From: Roseivirga sp. | Lineage (GTDB): Bacteria > Bacteroidota > Bacteroidia > Cytophagales > Cyclobacteriaceae | Direction of reading: 5' to 3' | Length of the DNA: 41,564 bases | NCBI GenBank assembly: GCA_029262895.1 | Contig: JAJCYM010000061.1 | Coordinates: 1-41,564 of the forward strand | Shown here: piece after piece, positions 25,471 to 33,315 of the stretch | Layout: every line of letters begins with the position of its first letter | Position numbering within the stretch: the first letter of the stretch is position 1 | The notes under the pieces: model-generated | Databases searched by the model: none | Seen by the model: the letters and a program-made list of their open reading frames with translations, nothing else | What the model was told of the DNA's origin: nothing | Made by a program: the position numbers and the translations under genes

Positions 25471-25869
25471 ATGATAACCACCACGTTTATAGACGATTAT
25501 AAATTTCAGTCAGTGAATGATCACGGCAACGTCAATAACATTGATATGTTGCCTGCTGAAGAAAAGGAGTATATGTCACCAACCGAATCCTTGCTTTCAT
25601 CTGTATCTGCCTGTGCGTCTGTTGATTTGGTGCAAATGCTGAAAAAGAGAAAGAAGACTGTTGTCGGATTAACCGTTGAGGCAGATGGGGAGCGAAGAGA
25701 AACACATCCTCGTGGATTTACCGAGATTACTTTGCGATTTATTATTGAGTCACCTGATGTTAAGCAAGAGGAGTTTGAGAAGTTGGCGCATTTGGCTGCG
25801 ACAAAATACTGCTCTGTGGCGGCTACTTTAAGCGCCACAATTCATCATGAATATATCATCAAGCGCTAG
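25471..25869 (+). CDS. OsmC/Ohr family peroxide-reductase-like protein
   Basis: This 132-residue cytoplasmic protein has the OsmC fold with both redox cysteines in the expected places: C48 (LLSSVSACASVDLVQMLKKRK) and C114 (ATKYCSVAATLS). It probably reduces organic hydroperoxides through a thiol cycle. The specific thiol donor is unknown. It stands alone, divergent from the VWA lipoprotein. Its stop shares the palindrome CTAG with the stop of the convergent DUF5916 gene (overlap 25866-25869). Confidence 0.9.
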   Translation: MITTTFIDDYKFQSVNDHGNVNNIDMLPAEEKEYMSPTESLLSSVSACASVDLVQMLKKRKKTVVGLTVEADGERRETHPRGFTEITLRFIIESPDVKQEEFEKLAHLAATKYCSVAATLSATIHHEYIIKR

Positions 25870-28055
25870 AAGTTTAGCCAGTAGGTGAGCTTCATTACAA
25901 TTCCTCTGTTCTTATTGATCAGCCCGTCCGGTGTGTAATTATCCGTGTAGGCGATAAACAAATCTGAAACAGGTTTGAATCTCCATTGAAGCCTGGAGTT
26001 GATATTAATATTGTCAATTTGACTATTGTATTGGATAAATGTGGTCCAGAACAGTTTTTTGGTAAATGTAATGTCGATCCTCGGCCCTATCAATACTAGG
26101 TTAGCGTCTCCATAGGGTTCGGGAAGCACGATTTTGTTGTAGTTGAAATCCAGGGAAATTATTCCAAGAGGCTGAATTCTATAATTAATGTTACCTCCTA
26201 TGCTATACCGGTTGCCATTGAAATATTCTCCCAAAGAAGTTCTTAGGGTGTAGAAAAAAGGCTTCCTGCTATCGGAAGTAAAGGTGGTTGTAAAGTCGTA
26301 GTAGGTGTATTCAGATGCTTCCTCAAGAGGCGTGTTATCGCTTCTTGTTGGATCGAAATCAGAAAAAAGATACACGAAAGTTCGATTAATTCCCGCACCA
26401 TATCTGGCTGTTGACAGTAGCTGCCCGTTTACATTAAAAGCTACTTCAGAATCGGTAGTTCCGTTGACCTCATTTCTGAAGAAATCCACTGTTATGCCTG
26501 GATTAATGCTTTGTAGGAAACTTGATTTTGGATAGAAATTTTTGCGCACCTCTGCTCTTAACCGATCATAATTGGTTCTTCTGGCAAAGCCAACTTCTGG
26601 ATTATAATTGGCACCTACAATTTGCCCAAGGATTGAAGCTTGCCATTGTATAGTACTGTATTGCAACCTTAGGGCAGTGGAATAATCATCACTCGTATCA
26701 TCTTTATCAAATGATTTATGAAAAAAGAATTTCCCATTCCATTTGTTATTGGCTGAGGCGAGGTTATAGTCCAAGCCCAAAACTCTGTTGAACTGATTGA
26801 AATTAGTTCCGGCCCTGTTGCTAAGGTCTTGTTTGTTGATGAATATAAGGCCAACATTGGATCGGTTGAATACTTTTCTTTGAATGGCCGCAACGGTATA
26901 GTTAATGCCTGGTAGATTAATTTCTGATTGCGCATCGGCCTGCATATTCAAAAGGCCAATGCGCCAATTGTTGTTGAGCTTTCCGCTTAGGCGTGCACCA
27001 AAATTAATTTTATTCTGAACGTTAGTGCCAGTACTTTCGTCCCTCGAAACCCCAATTCTGCGGGAGAAAAAAGGTCGCATTTGATCCAGGCCAAACTGGG
27101 CAAACAGGTCTGCATTTTCCAGGAAGAACTGCCTTCTTTCCGGGAAGAAGATTTCGAAGCGATCCAGATTGGTGACCTGCCTGTCCACTTCCACCTGTGA
27201 GAAGTCCGGATTAACCGTCAAATCCAGGTTTAGGGCTGGTCCAATACCTACTTTGGCATCAAAACCGAAATCCGCATTAGACTCTGAAGAGTTGGCTGTC
27301 TCGCCATTTACCTCACTGTATGCACTGGATAGGTAAGGAATCACGGCAAGATTTGCTCCGGGACTGCTCAGTGGTTCATCCCAGATTAGTTCACCAGCAT
27401 GGGCTTGTGAGTAGAGCCTAAAGTTTCGTGGAACAGGACTCCAAGTAGATCGTTCTCCACTACCACTGTCTATTCTATAGGAGTGAATGTTCCAAACGGT
27501 TGAGCCTTCTTTGTATCGTAAGCTCTTCAATGGGATGGCCATTTCCATCATCCAGTAACCATCATGCTGAGTGGCTTCACCTAACCATTTATTTTCCCAA
27601 TCAAGAGATAAGTCTCCCCCCTGTGCTCCGCCATTGGCAAGTAGTCCTTCTCTTCGAACACCAAATGGGTTTATACCAAACTGGAAAGCATTTGTGCGAT
27701 CATCAAAGGTGTCAAAACCAATGACGAACATGTCATTTCCACCCCCTCTGAAATCCCGTCTTAATGATGGGGTAACGTAAGTTCTAGGACCTGGATTCAG
27801 CATTTTGGCACCCACGTAGAGAAATTTGTCATCGTAGGTCAGTCTAAGCTCTGTCTGAGCATTGGCCTTCACAGTATCGGTTGGAAATTGCTGTTGGTAG
27901 TCTTTACCCACATCCGCTCCCTGCCAGGCCAAATCATCCAAAAGGCCGTCAAGCTTGATAGAGCTAGCTGTTTTTTTGATATGGATTTGCTTCCTTTCCT
28001 GTGCTTGAATAGCAAGGGACAGAACCAAAAGTAATATGCTTAAGGAGGTGCGCAT
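25866..28055 (-). CDS. DUF5916 outer-membrane protein with CBM9-like domain
   Basis: This 729-residue protein starts at ATG 28055 with a signal peptide (MRTSLSILLLVLSLAIQAQ); upstream in-frame codons to 28100 look non-coding. After it comes a CBM9-like domain (about residues 25-220; IKLDGLLDDLAWQGADV, YDDKFLYVGAKM). A long DUF5916 region of alternating strands follows, ending in YWLNF. The terminal phenylalanine is typical of outer-membrane beta-barrels. DUF5916 proteins are widespread in Bacteroidota, and their role is unknown. Its stop overlaps the osmC-like stop by 4 bases, so the two transcripts are antisense at their ends. Confidence 0.88.
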   Translation of the reverse strand: MRTSLSILLLVLSLAIQAQERKQIHIKKTASSIKLDGLLDDLAWQGADVGKDYQQQFPTDTVKANAQTELRLTYDDKFLYVGAKMLNPGPRTYVTPSLRRDFRGGGNDMFVIGFDTFDDRTNAFQFGINPFGVRREGLLANGGAQGGDLSLDWENKWLGEATQHDGYWMMEMAIPLKSLRYKEGSTVWNIHSYRIDSGSGERSTWSPVPRNFRLYSQAHAGELIWDEPLSSPGANLAVIPYLSSAYSEVNGETANSSESNADFGFDAKVGIGPALNLDLTVNPDFSQVEVDRQVTNLDRFEIFFPERRQFFLENADLFAQFGLDQMRPFFSRRIGVSRDESTGTNVQNKINFGARLSGKLNNNWRIGLLNMQADAQSEINLPGINYTVAAIQRKVFNRSNVGLIFINKQDLSNRAGTNFNQFNRVLGLDYNLASANNKWNGKFFFHKSFDKDDTSDDYSTALRLQYSTIQWQASILGQIVGANYNPEVGFARRTNYDRLRAEVRKNFYPKSSFLQSINPGITVDFFRNEVNGTTDSEVAFNVNGQLLSTARYGAGINRTFVYLFSDFDPTRSDNTPLEEASEYTYYDFTTTFTSDSRKPFFYTLRTSLGEYFNGNRYSIGGNINYRIQPLGIISLDFNYNKIVLPEPYGDANLVLIGPRIDITFTKKLFWTTFIQYNSQIDNININSRLQWRFKPVSDLFIAYTDNYTPDGLINKNRGIVMKLTYWLNF

Positions 28056-28163
28056 ATGTTTAAATAATCGCAATTCTAAACCATAATTAACCGCTTTCAA
28101 AGCAACCCTATTCCTTTATGATGAATGGTGGTCTTTCTACTGACATGGAATCATGTCTGGTCT

Positions 28164-28197
28164 TTTGAATGTTAAGACTTTTAATTAATTAAGTTTG
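28164..28197 (+). promoter_or_regulatory. Bacteroidota-type promoter of the 76-residue protein
   Basis: TTTG at 28164-28167 and TAAGTTTG at 28190-28197 are 22 bases apart, within the known range. The expected transcript start is near 28204. This rules out the TTG codon at 28195 as the start and supports ATG 28219. Confidence 0.65.
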
Positions 28198-28218
28198 TTT
28201 TTCAAAACCGAAAGACCC

Positions 28219-28449
28219 ATGCGTATTGTTAGAGAAGTCGCTCACCCTCAATGCAAAATCACCATTTTCTCCTGGAACCAAAAGTATCTCATCAAACTGG
28301 AAAAGGGTCCATTCGAGCAAACTTTCAAAGTCAGTGAATTGGACATTCTTGAGCAGGAACTTGATGAGATATTGAATGAAGCCTTTATCAATGAAGCTTT
28401 GAATCGATTTGATGATATGTTCACATCATTGCAAAAACACACACCCTAA
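28219..28449 (+). CDS. Small conserved Bacteroidota protein of unknown function
   Basis: This 76-residue protein starts MRIVREVAHPQCKITIFSWNQKYLIKLE and ends with a helical half (ILEQELDEILNEAFINEALNRFDDMF). I recall similar short proteins in many Cytophagales genomes without a known function. It has no signal peptide or membrane helix. The first half looks like a beta-hairpin pair and the second like a two-helix module. Its own promoter is clear. It precedes the hybrid kinase by about 105 bases. Confidence 0.8.
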   Translation: MRIVREVAHPQCKITIFSWNQKYLIKLEKGPFEQTFKVSELDILEQELDEILNEAFINEALNRFDDMFTSLQKHTP

Positions 28450-28474
28450 GTGCACTTTTTAAAGAAATTTTCTC

Positions 28475-28488
28475 CAGAAATATTTCTG
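28475..28488. promoter_or_regulatory. 14-bp perfect palindrome before the hybrid kinase
   Basis: CAGAAATATTTCTG reads the same on both strands. It ends 27 bases before the -7 box at 28515, at about the place where the -33 element should be, so a bound protein would compete with or help RNA polymerase. Confidence 0.4.
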
Positions 28489-28514
28489 TAGGCTATTAAT
28501 ATTATTATAAATCT

Positions 28515-28522
28515 TATTTTTG
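28515..28522 (+). promoter_or_regulatory. Putative -7 element of the hybrid kinase gene
   Basis: TATTTTTG fits TAnnTTTG exactly and lies 33 bases before the GTG start. A perfect TTTG at -33 is absent; the palindrome at 28475-28488 occupies the region just upstream. Confidence 0.5.
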
Positions 28523-28554
28523 TGGTTCACTCAACCTGAATTGGATAATTTTTA

Positions 28555-30630
28555 GTGAATACCACCACTCAAATATTGATCGGTACGCTGATAATTATGA
28601 TGTCCATACTTGGATATCTTTTGATTCGTCTATGGAAAAGAAATGAGCAATTAAACAAGAAGGCTGAAGGACTTTCCCACGAAAGGGATTTGGTTAAGGA
28701 TAACCTTGACCTTTTTCTTGAGCATTCCTCGGATTTTGCCTATGGATATAATTCCAGGGGTTTCTTCACTTATATTTCAGACAATGCGAGCCGCATACTG
28801 GGCTATGATAATGAAATTGGATCACTCCACTTTTCTCAGATTCTTTCAGATAATCCAATAAATGAAAGATCGGTGGAAATGGTCAAAACGGCCTTTGCAC
28901 AGGGGGAGGTTAGCATTCCGCCCCATTTCCTGGAAATTAAAGATGCCAATGACGGACTGCATATGCTGGAGGTATTTGTGAACCCAGTGATTGACGATTC
29001 CGGACAAATAAGTTCAGTCTCAGGAGTGGCGAGAGATGTCACTGGTATTTACAAAGCTGAACTTGACCTAAAGGAAAGTGAGAGGCAGCAATCCTTAATT
29101 CTTAATGCGATCCCTGATTTGATGTTTACTCATGATAAGGATGGCACATTTCTGGATTATCAAGTAAAGAATCCCGAGCATTTGTTTTCTGCACCAGAGG
29201 AATTTTTGGGCAAGCGTGTTGAGGATGTTTTTCCTGATCCGCTAAACGGGGTGCTTTCCGAAAGCCTAAAAGCCGCGTTTAAAACCGGGGAACTCCAGAC
29301 TGTTGAGTACAGAATGGAAATTGGAAAGGGGGTTAAATTTTTCGAAACGCGTTTTATCAAATTGGCGGATGACCGCGTTTTGACCATGGCCAGGGATATT
29401 ACAGCACAGAAAAAACTGGAAGAAGGATTAAGGGAAGCCAAAGAAGCGGCAGAAGCGGCTACTGAAGCAAAAAGTAATTTTTTGGCTACGATGAGTCATG
29501 AAATCAGAACTCCGATGAATGGAGTGATTGGTATGACGAGCCTGTTGGCGGATACCGAACTTGACGAAGAGCAACAAGATTATGTGGATACCATCAAAGC
29601 CAGTGGTGATACCCTTTTAAGGGTAATCAATGACATTCTGGACTTCTCCAAAATTGAGTCTGGAAAGATGCCACTCGAGGAGCATGTTTTTGGTCTTAAA
29701 AAGGTGATAGAGGAAAGTATGGGTTTGGTCACCTACGAGGCGGAGAAAAAACAGGTGGGTTTGAGTTTAATCATGGAAAATGATGTTCCTGATATTGTGC
29801 TTTCTGACCGCACACGACTTAGACAGATTCTGCTGAACCTTCTATCCAATGCAGTCAAATTTACAGAGTCAGGCTTTGTTCATGTGAAGGTAAATCTCGA
29901 AGATGACACAAAGAGATCTGCTACTTTGAAATTCACCGTAAAGGACACCGGAATTGGGATCCCTGAAAAGAAATTACGAAGCCTGTTTGCAGAGTTTAGT
30001 CAGGCAGATTCATCTCATTCGAGGAAATATGGTGGCACAGGACTGGGTCTGGCCATTTGCAAAAACCTGGTGAAATTGCTTAAAGGGAAAATATGGGTGG
30101 AAAGTAAAATGTATGAAGGATCGACCTTCTACTTTACTATCAAAGTGAAAAAGGTTACTGGTAATAAAAAGGATGTTTTGGACCATGTACCTACAACTGA
30201 TGTGAACAGGGCTGACCCGATGTCTTTGGTGATCTCCAATTCCTATCCAATGAAAATATTATTGGCTGAAGATAATTCTATAAATAGGAAGCTCACCATG
30301 ATTGTATTGGAGAGAATGGGCTTCGTTCCTGATGTGGCCAAAACCGGTGTTGAAGTCCTGGACCTTGTACAAAAAAATGAGTATGATGTGATACTGATGG
30401 ATATTCAGATGCCAGGGATGGATGGGTTAAAGGCGACTCAACTCATAGCGGAATTAGAATTAGAGAACAAACCCTACATCATTGGAGTCTCTGCCAATGC
30501 CTTTAAGGAAGATGTGGATAAGGCCAAAGAATCTGGTATGGATGATTATATCATTAAGCCGATGAATTTTGATGAGCTGAGAAAAAAATTACTTCAGGCA
30601 GGTCAGCGAAAGTTTCCATTTGTCTCTTAA
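28555..30630 (+). CDS. Hybrid sensor histidine kinase with PAS domains and receiver
   Basis: This 691-residue membrane sensor starts at GTG 28555. Order: one membrane helix (about residues 7-26); PAS domain 1 (about 45-165); PAS domain 2 (about 170-290); coiled coil with LREAKEAAEAATEAKS; dimerisation and phosphoacceptor domain with H315 in TMSHEIRTPMNG; ATPase domain with the N box LLSNAVKFT, DTGIGIP and GGTGLGLAICKNL; and a C-terminal receiver domain (about 562-680) with D616 in LMDIQMPGMDG. All catalytic residues are present. There is no extracytoplasmic loop of note, so it likely senses a cytoplasmic or membrane signal through the PAS domains. No separate response regulator or Hpt protein is adjacent, so the output partner is unknown. 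Confidence 0.93.
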   Translation: MNTTTQILIGTLIIMMSILGYLLIRLWKRNEQLNKKAEGLSHERDLVKDNLDLFLEHSSDFAYGYNSRGFFTYISDNASRILGYDNEIGSLHFSQILSDNPINERSVEMVKTAFAQGEVSIPPHFLEIKDANDGLHMLEVFVNPVIDDSGQISSVSGVARDVTGIYKAELDLKESERQQSLILNAIPDLMFTHDKDGTFLDYQVKNPEHLFSAPEEFLGKRVEDVFPDPLNGVLSESLKAAFKTGELQTVEYRMEIGKGVKFFETRFIKLADDRVLTMARDITAQKKLEEGLREAKEAAEAATEAKSNFLATMSHEIRTPMNGVIGMTSLLADTELDEEQQDYVDTIKASGDTLLRVINDILDFSKIESGKMPLEEHVFGLKKVIEESMGLVTYEAEKKQVGLSLIMENDVPDIVLSDRTRLRQILLNLLSNAVKFTESGFVHVKVNLEDDTKRSATLKFTVKDTGIGIPEKKLRSLFAEFSQADSSHSRKYGGTGLGLAICKNLVKLLKGKIWVESKMYEGSTFYFTIKVKKVTGNKKDVLDHVPTTDVNRADPMSLVISNSYPMKILLAEDNSINRKLTMIVLERMGFVPDVAKTGVEVLDLVQKNEYDVILMDIQMPGMDGLKATQLIAELELENKPYIIGVSANAFKEDVDKAKESGMDDYIIKPMNFDELRKKLLQAGQRKFPFVS

Positions 30631-30653
30631 TTTCGCCTTCTGACTTCCTTTTA

Positions 30654-31262
30654 ATGCAATACTTCATTTCCGCAATTGGTACAGATAGTGGCAAGACCCT
30701 GGCAAGTGCCATTTTGGTTGAGGCGTTAAAGGCCGACTATTGGAAGCCTGTTCAGGCCGGTCTTCCCAGAGACACTGATCGAGTTATAGAATTGGTAGGA
30801 AACGAGACCAGCAAATTCCATAGAGAGGCTTACTGCCTTAATTCTCCCATGTCACCACATGCCGCAGCGAAAATCGATGGTGTCGACATCAGCATTGAGC
30901 AGATGAGCATCCCCGACTCACAGAATACTATCATTATTGAGGGTGCCGGTGGTTTGATGGTTCCCTTGAATACAAAGGAGTTTATGATTGATCTTCCTGT
31001 AGCTTGGAACACTCCCGTTATACTTGTTGTCAACCTTTACCTTGGAAGTATTAACCATACTTTGCTGTCCATAGAATCATTAAAGAATAGAAATATTACT
31101 GTGAAAGGAATCATTTTTAATGGCAAGGCTAACCCGGAAAGTGAGGACATTATTTTGAGATATTCAGGATATAAAGTACTACTTAGAATTCCTCAATTGG
31201 ATGTTGTTGATAGGGCACAAGTCAAAGTTCTGTCAATTGAATTATTAAAGCATTGGGAATGA
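30654..31262 (+). CDS. bioD: Dethiobiotin synthase
   Basis: This 202-residue ATP-dependent enzyme closes the ureido ring of dethiobiotin from 7,8-diaminopelargonate and CO2. It has a P-loop SAIGTDSGKT (G9-T15) near the N-terminus, WKPVQAGLPRDTDR (K of WKPVQ), the metal/ATP segment IIIEGAGGLMVPLN, and LVVNLYLGSINHTLLSIESLK. In the P-loop the usual first glycine appears as A7. It is a little shorter than E. coli BioD. Its stop overlaps the bioA start as ATGA. The other biotin genes are not in the window. Confidence 0.92.
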   Translation: MQYFISAIGTDSGKTLASAILVEALKADYWKPVQAGLPRDTDRVIELVGNETSKFHREAYCLNSPMSPHAAAKIDGVDISIEQMSIPDSQNTIIIEGAGGLMVPLNTKEFMIDLPVAWNTPVILVVNLYLGSINHTLLSIESLKNRNITVKGIIFNGKANPESEDIILRYSGYKVLLRIPQLDVVDRAQVKVLSIELLKHWE

Positions 31263-32560
31263 GTAGTTGGGAAGAACAGGACGAAGCTTATATCTGGCAC
31301 CCATTCACTCCCTTAAAGGGGATGGATCAGCCACTTTTGATAAAGAAGGCGGAGGGCGTTTATCTATTTACGGAGTCGGACCAAAAGATCATTGATGCCA
31401 TCTCATCGTGGTGGGTAAATATTCATGGGCACAGTCATCCCTATATTGCTGAGGTCATACATAATCAGGCTAAAATATTGGAGCATGTGATTTTTGCAGG
31501 CTTCACTCATAAGCCGGCAATTACTTTAGCAAAAAGGCTATTGGAGATTTTACCTGATAATCAATCGAAGGTATTCTTTTCGGACAATGGAAGTACTGCG
31601 GTTGAAGTGGCCATCAAAATGGCCTTTCAGTATTTTCATAACCAAGGCATAGAAAAAAAGAGAATCATCGCCATAGATGGAGCCTATCATGGAGATACTT
31701 TTGGAGCCATGTCGGTAGGGGAAAGGGGCCCGTTTTCTGAACCCTTTAATTCCTATCTTTTTGACGTTGACTTCGTTGATTTTCCCACTCCGGATAGGGA
31801 GGAAGAAGTTTGGAATCACTTTCAGACTTTAATTCAAACGGGTGAAGTAGCAGCGTTTATTTTCGAGCCAATTGTTCAGGGCGCTTCGGGAATGAGAGTG
31901 TATAGCAAGGCTCTTTTGGACAAAATGATAGGCCTGACACAGGAGTACAACGCAATTTGCATTGCCGATGAAGTAATGACTGGTTTTGGCAGGCTGGGCA
32001 CATTGTTTGCCGCAGATCAACTCAGCAATACTCCCGATATCTTCTGCTTATCCAAGGGGCTGACTGCAGGCACCATGGCCATGGGTGTAACCACTTGTAC
32101 AGCCGAGATTCAATCGGCCTATCGTTCCTCTGATTTGATGAAGACCTTTTTTCACGGGCATTCTTTTACAGCCAATCCGATTACCTGTGCCGTGGCCAAT
32201 GCATCACTTGACCTGCTTTTGACTGAAGAATGTGAATCCAACAGGCAGCGTCTAAACCAGAGGCATACTGACTTTTTGGAACGAATTAAGGGTCATGATA
32301 TGGTCAGGAATCCACGAGTGATGGGCACCATCATTGCCTTTGAATTGAATACTGAGAGAGAGACTTCCTACTTTAATGAAGCTCGGCATCATCTTTATCC
32401 GTATTTCATTTCCAAAGGGTTATTGATCCGACCTTTAGGCAATGTGATTTACCTAATTCCACCTTATATCATCTCCGATGAAGATTTAGAATTCATATAT
32501 TCAACAATTCTTACTTTTTTGGATGAGTATCAATCCATGTCATTTCAATCGATAGACTAA
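31259..32560 (+). CDS. bioA: Adenosylmethionine-8-amino-7-oxononanoate aminotransferase
   Basis: This 433-residue PLP enzyme makes 7,8-diaminopelargonate from KAPA using SAM as amino donor, the step before BioD. The start ATG 31259 overlaps the bioD stop (ATGA), so the two are translationally coupled. N-terminal IWHPFTPLKG is the BioA fingerprint. SWWVNIHGHSHPYIAE and GAYHGDTFGAMSVGE follow. IADEVMTGFGRLG holds the PLP aspartate, and K266 in CLSKGLTAGTMAMGVT is the Schiff-base lysine. Full length. The gene order bioD-bioA is reversed relative to the reaction order. Confidence 0.95.
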   Translation: MSSWEEQDEAYIWHPFTPLKGMDQPLLIKKAEGVYLFTESDQKIIDAISSWWVNIHGHSHPYIAEVIHNQAKILEHVIFAGFTHKPAITLAKRLLEILPDNQSKVFFSDNGSTAVEVAIKMAFQYFHNQGIEKKRIIAIDGAYHGDTFGAMSVGERGPFSEPFNSYLFDVDFVDFPTPDREEEVWNHFQTLIQTGEVAAFIFEPIVQGASGMRVYSKALLDKMIGLTQEYNAICIADEVMTGFGRLGTLFAADQLSNTPDIFCLSKGLTAGTMAMGVTTCTAEIQSAYRSSDLMKTFFHGHSFTANPITCAVANASLDLLLTEECESNRQRLNQRHTDFLERIKGHDMVRNPRVMGTIIAFELNTERETSYFNEARHHLYPYFISKGLLIRPLGNVIYLIPPYIISDEDLEFIYSTILTFLDEYQSMSFQSID

Positions 32561-32566
32561 AGCCAT

Positions 32567-33304
32567 ATGAAGAACATTATCTACTGCCTTGCGTTATTGC
32601 TGGTTGCCTGCGGCACCCAGGCACAGGATGAAGCTTACTACAAAATGACCACCATGCGGGCTGCTCCGGGAAAGTTGCTCGAGCTTATTGATATGTTGAA
32701 AGGAGATATGCGCAACCATGAAAGCCTTGGTATCCAGGAACCATTTCTTATGCGCCATTCACAGGGTGATCAATGGGATTTGTTGATGATATACCCGATA
32801 GGCACCACCCTTGGCAATTATATGACAGATGCCGAGCTGGCAAAGAGGCGACAATCAACCACCCAGGATCAACCTCATGGCAGTAGCTATTATGATTGGA
32901 TATCCTTTCAGGAAGAGCAAATCGTGAAAGGACCGGCAATTGCAGAGTTTAACCGCAGGTTCAAAACCTATGGCTACTATCATGTTGAGATTTTTCAAGC
33001 GTTGGCTGGCAAACAAAAGGAACTTTATGATGAACGCGTAATGGAAAACGTATACCTAAAAGAAATTGGTAGGGATGACAACCTTATTTTTACTAAGGTA
33101 TTTGGGGGTGAAGCAGACCAATTTACGATTGGCTTTTACCGTGATATTAAGCATTATGCAGAAAGCGCTGACATTCCAGCGGAGGTTGAAGACAAGGCCG
33201 CTGTCAAGGCCGGTTTTGAAGGTGTGCATACCATTGGCAGTTACCTGAGGTCTCTGCTTTTAAAACATCATGACACGCTTGCAGGAGCAGTAAGAGCCAA
33301 CTAG
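32567..33304 (+). CDS. Putative lipoprotein with duplicated dimeric alpha/beta-barrel-like domain
   Basis: This 245-residue protein starts with a lipoprotein-like signal (LALLLVACGTQAQ; candidate lipid Cys at residue 15). The mature part seems to hold two similar modules: YYKMTTMRAAPGKLLELIDM...WDLLMIYPIG and YYHVEIFQALAGKQKELYDE...QFTIGFYRDI. This pattern resembles the ABM/NIPSNAP-type dimeric alpha/beta barrel, which is my inference. The gene begins 6 bases after bioA and runs 11 bases before a sodium-dependent transporter, so it may share their transcript. Function unknown. Confidence 0.7.
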   Translation: MKNIIYCLALLLVACGTQAQDEAYYKMTTMRAAPGKLLELIDMLKGDMRNHESLGIQEPFLMRHSQGDQWDLLMIYPIGTTLGNYMTDAELAKRRQSTTQDQPHGSSYYDWISFQEEQIVKGPAIAEFNRRFKTYGYYHVEIFQALAGKQKELYDERVMENVYLKEIGRDDNLIFTKVFGGEADQFTIGFYRDIKHYAESADIPAEVEDKAAVKAGFEGVHTIGSYLRSLLLKHHDTLAGAVRAN

Positions 33305-33315
33305 GAACCGTCCCT

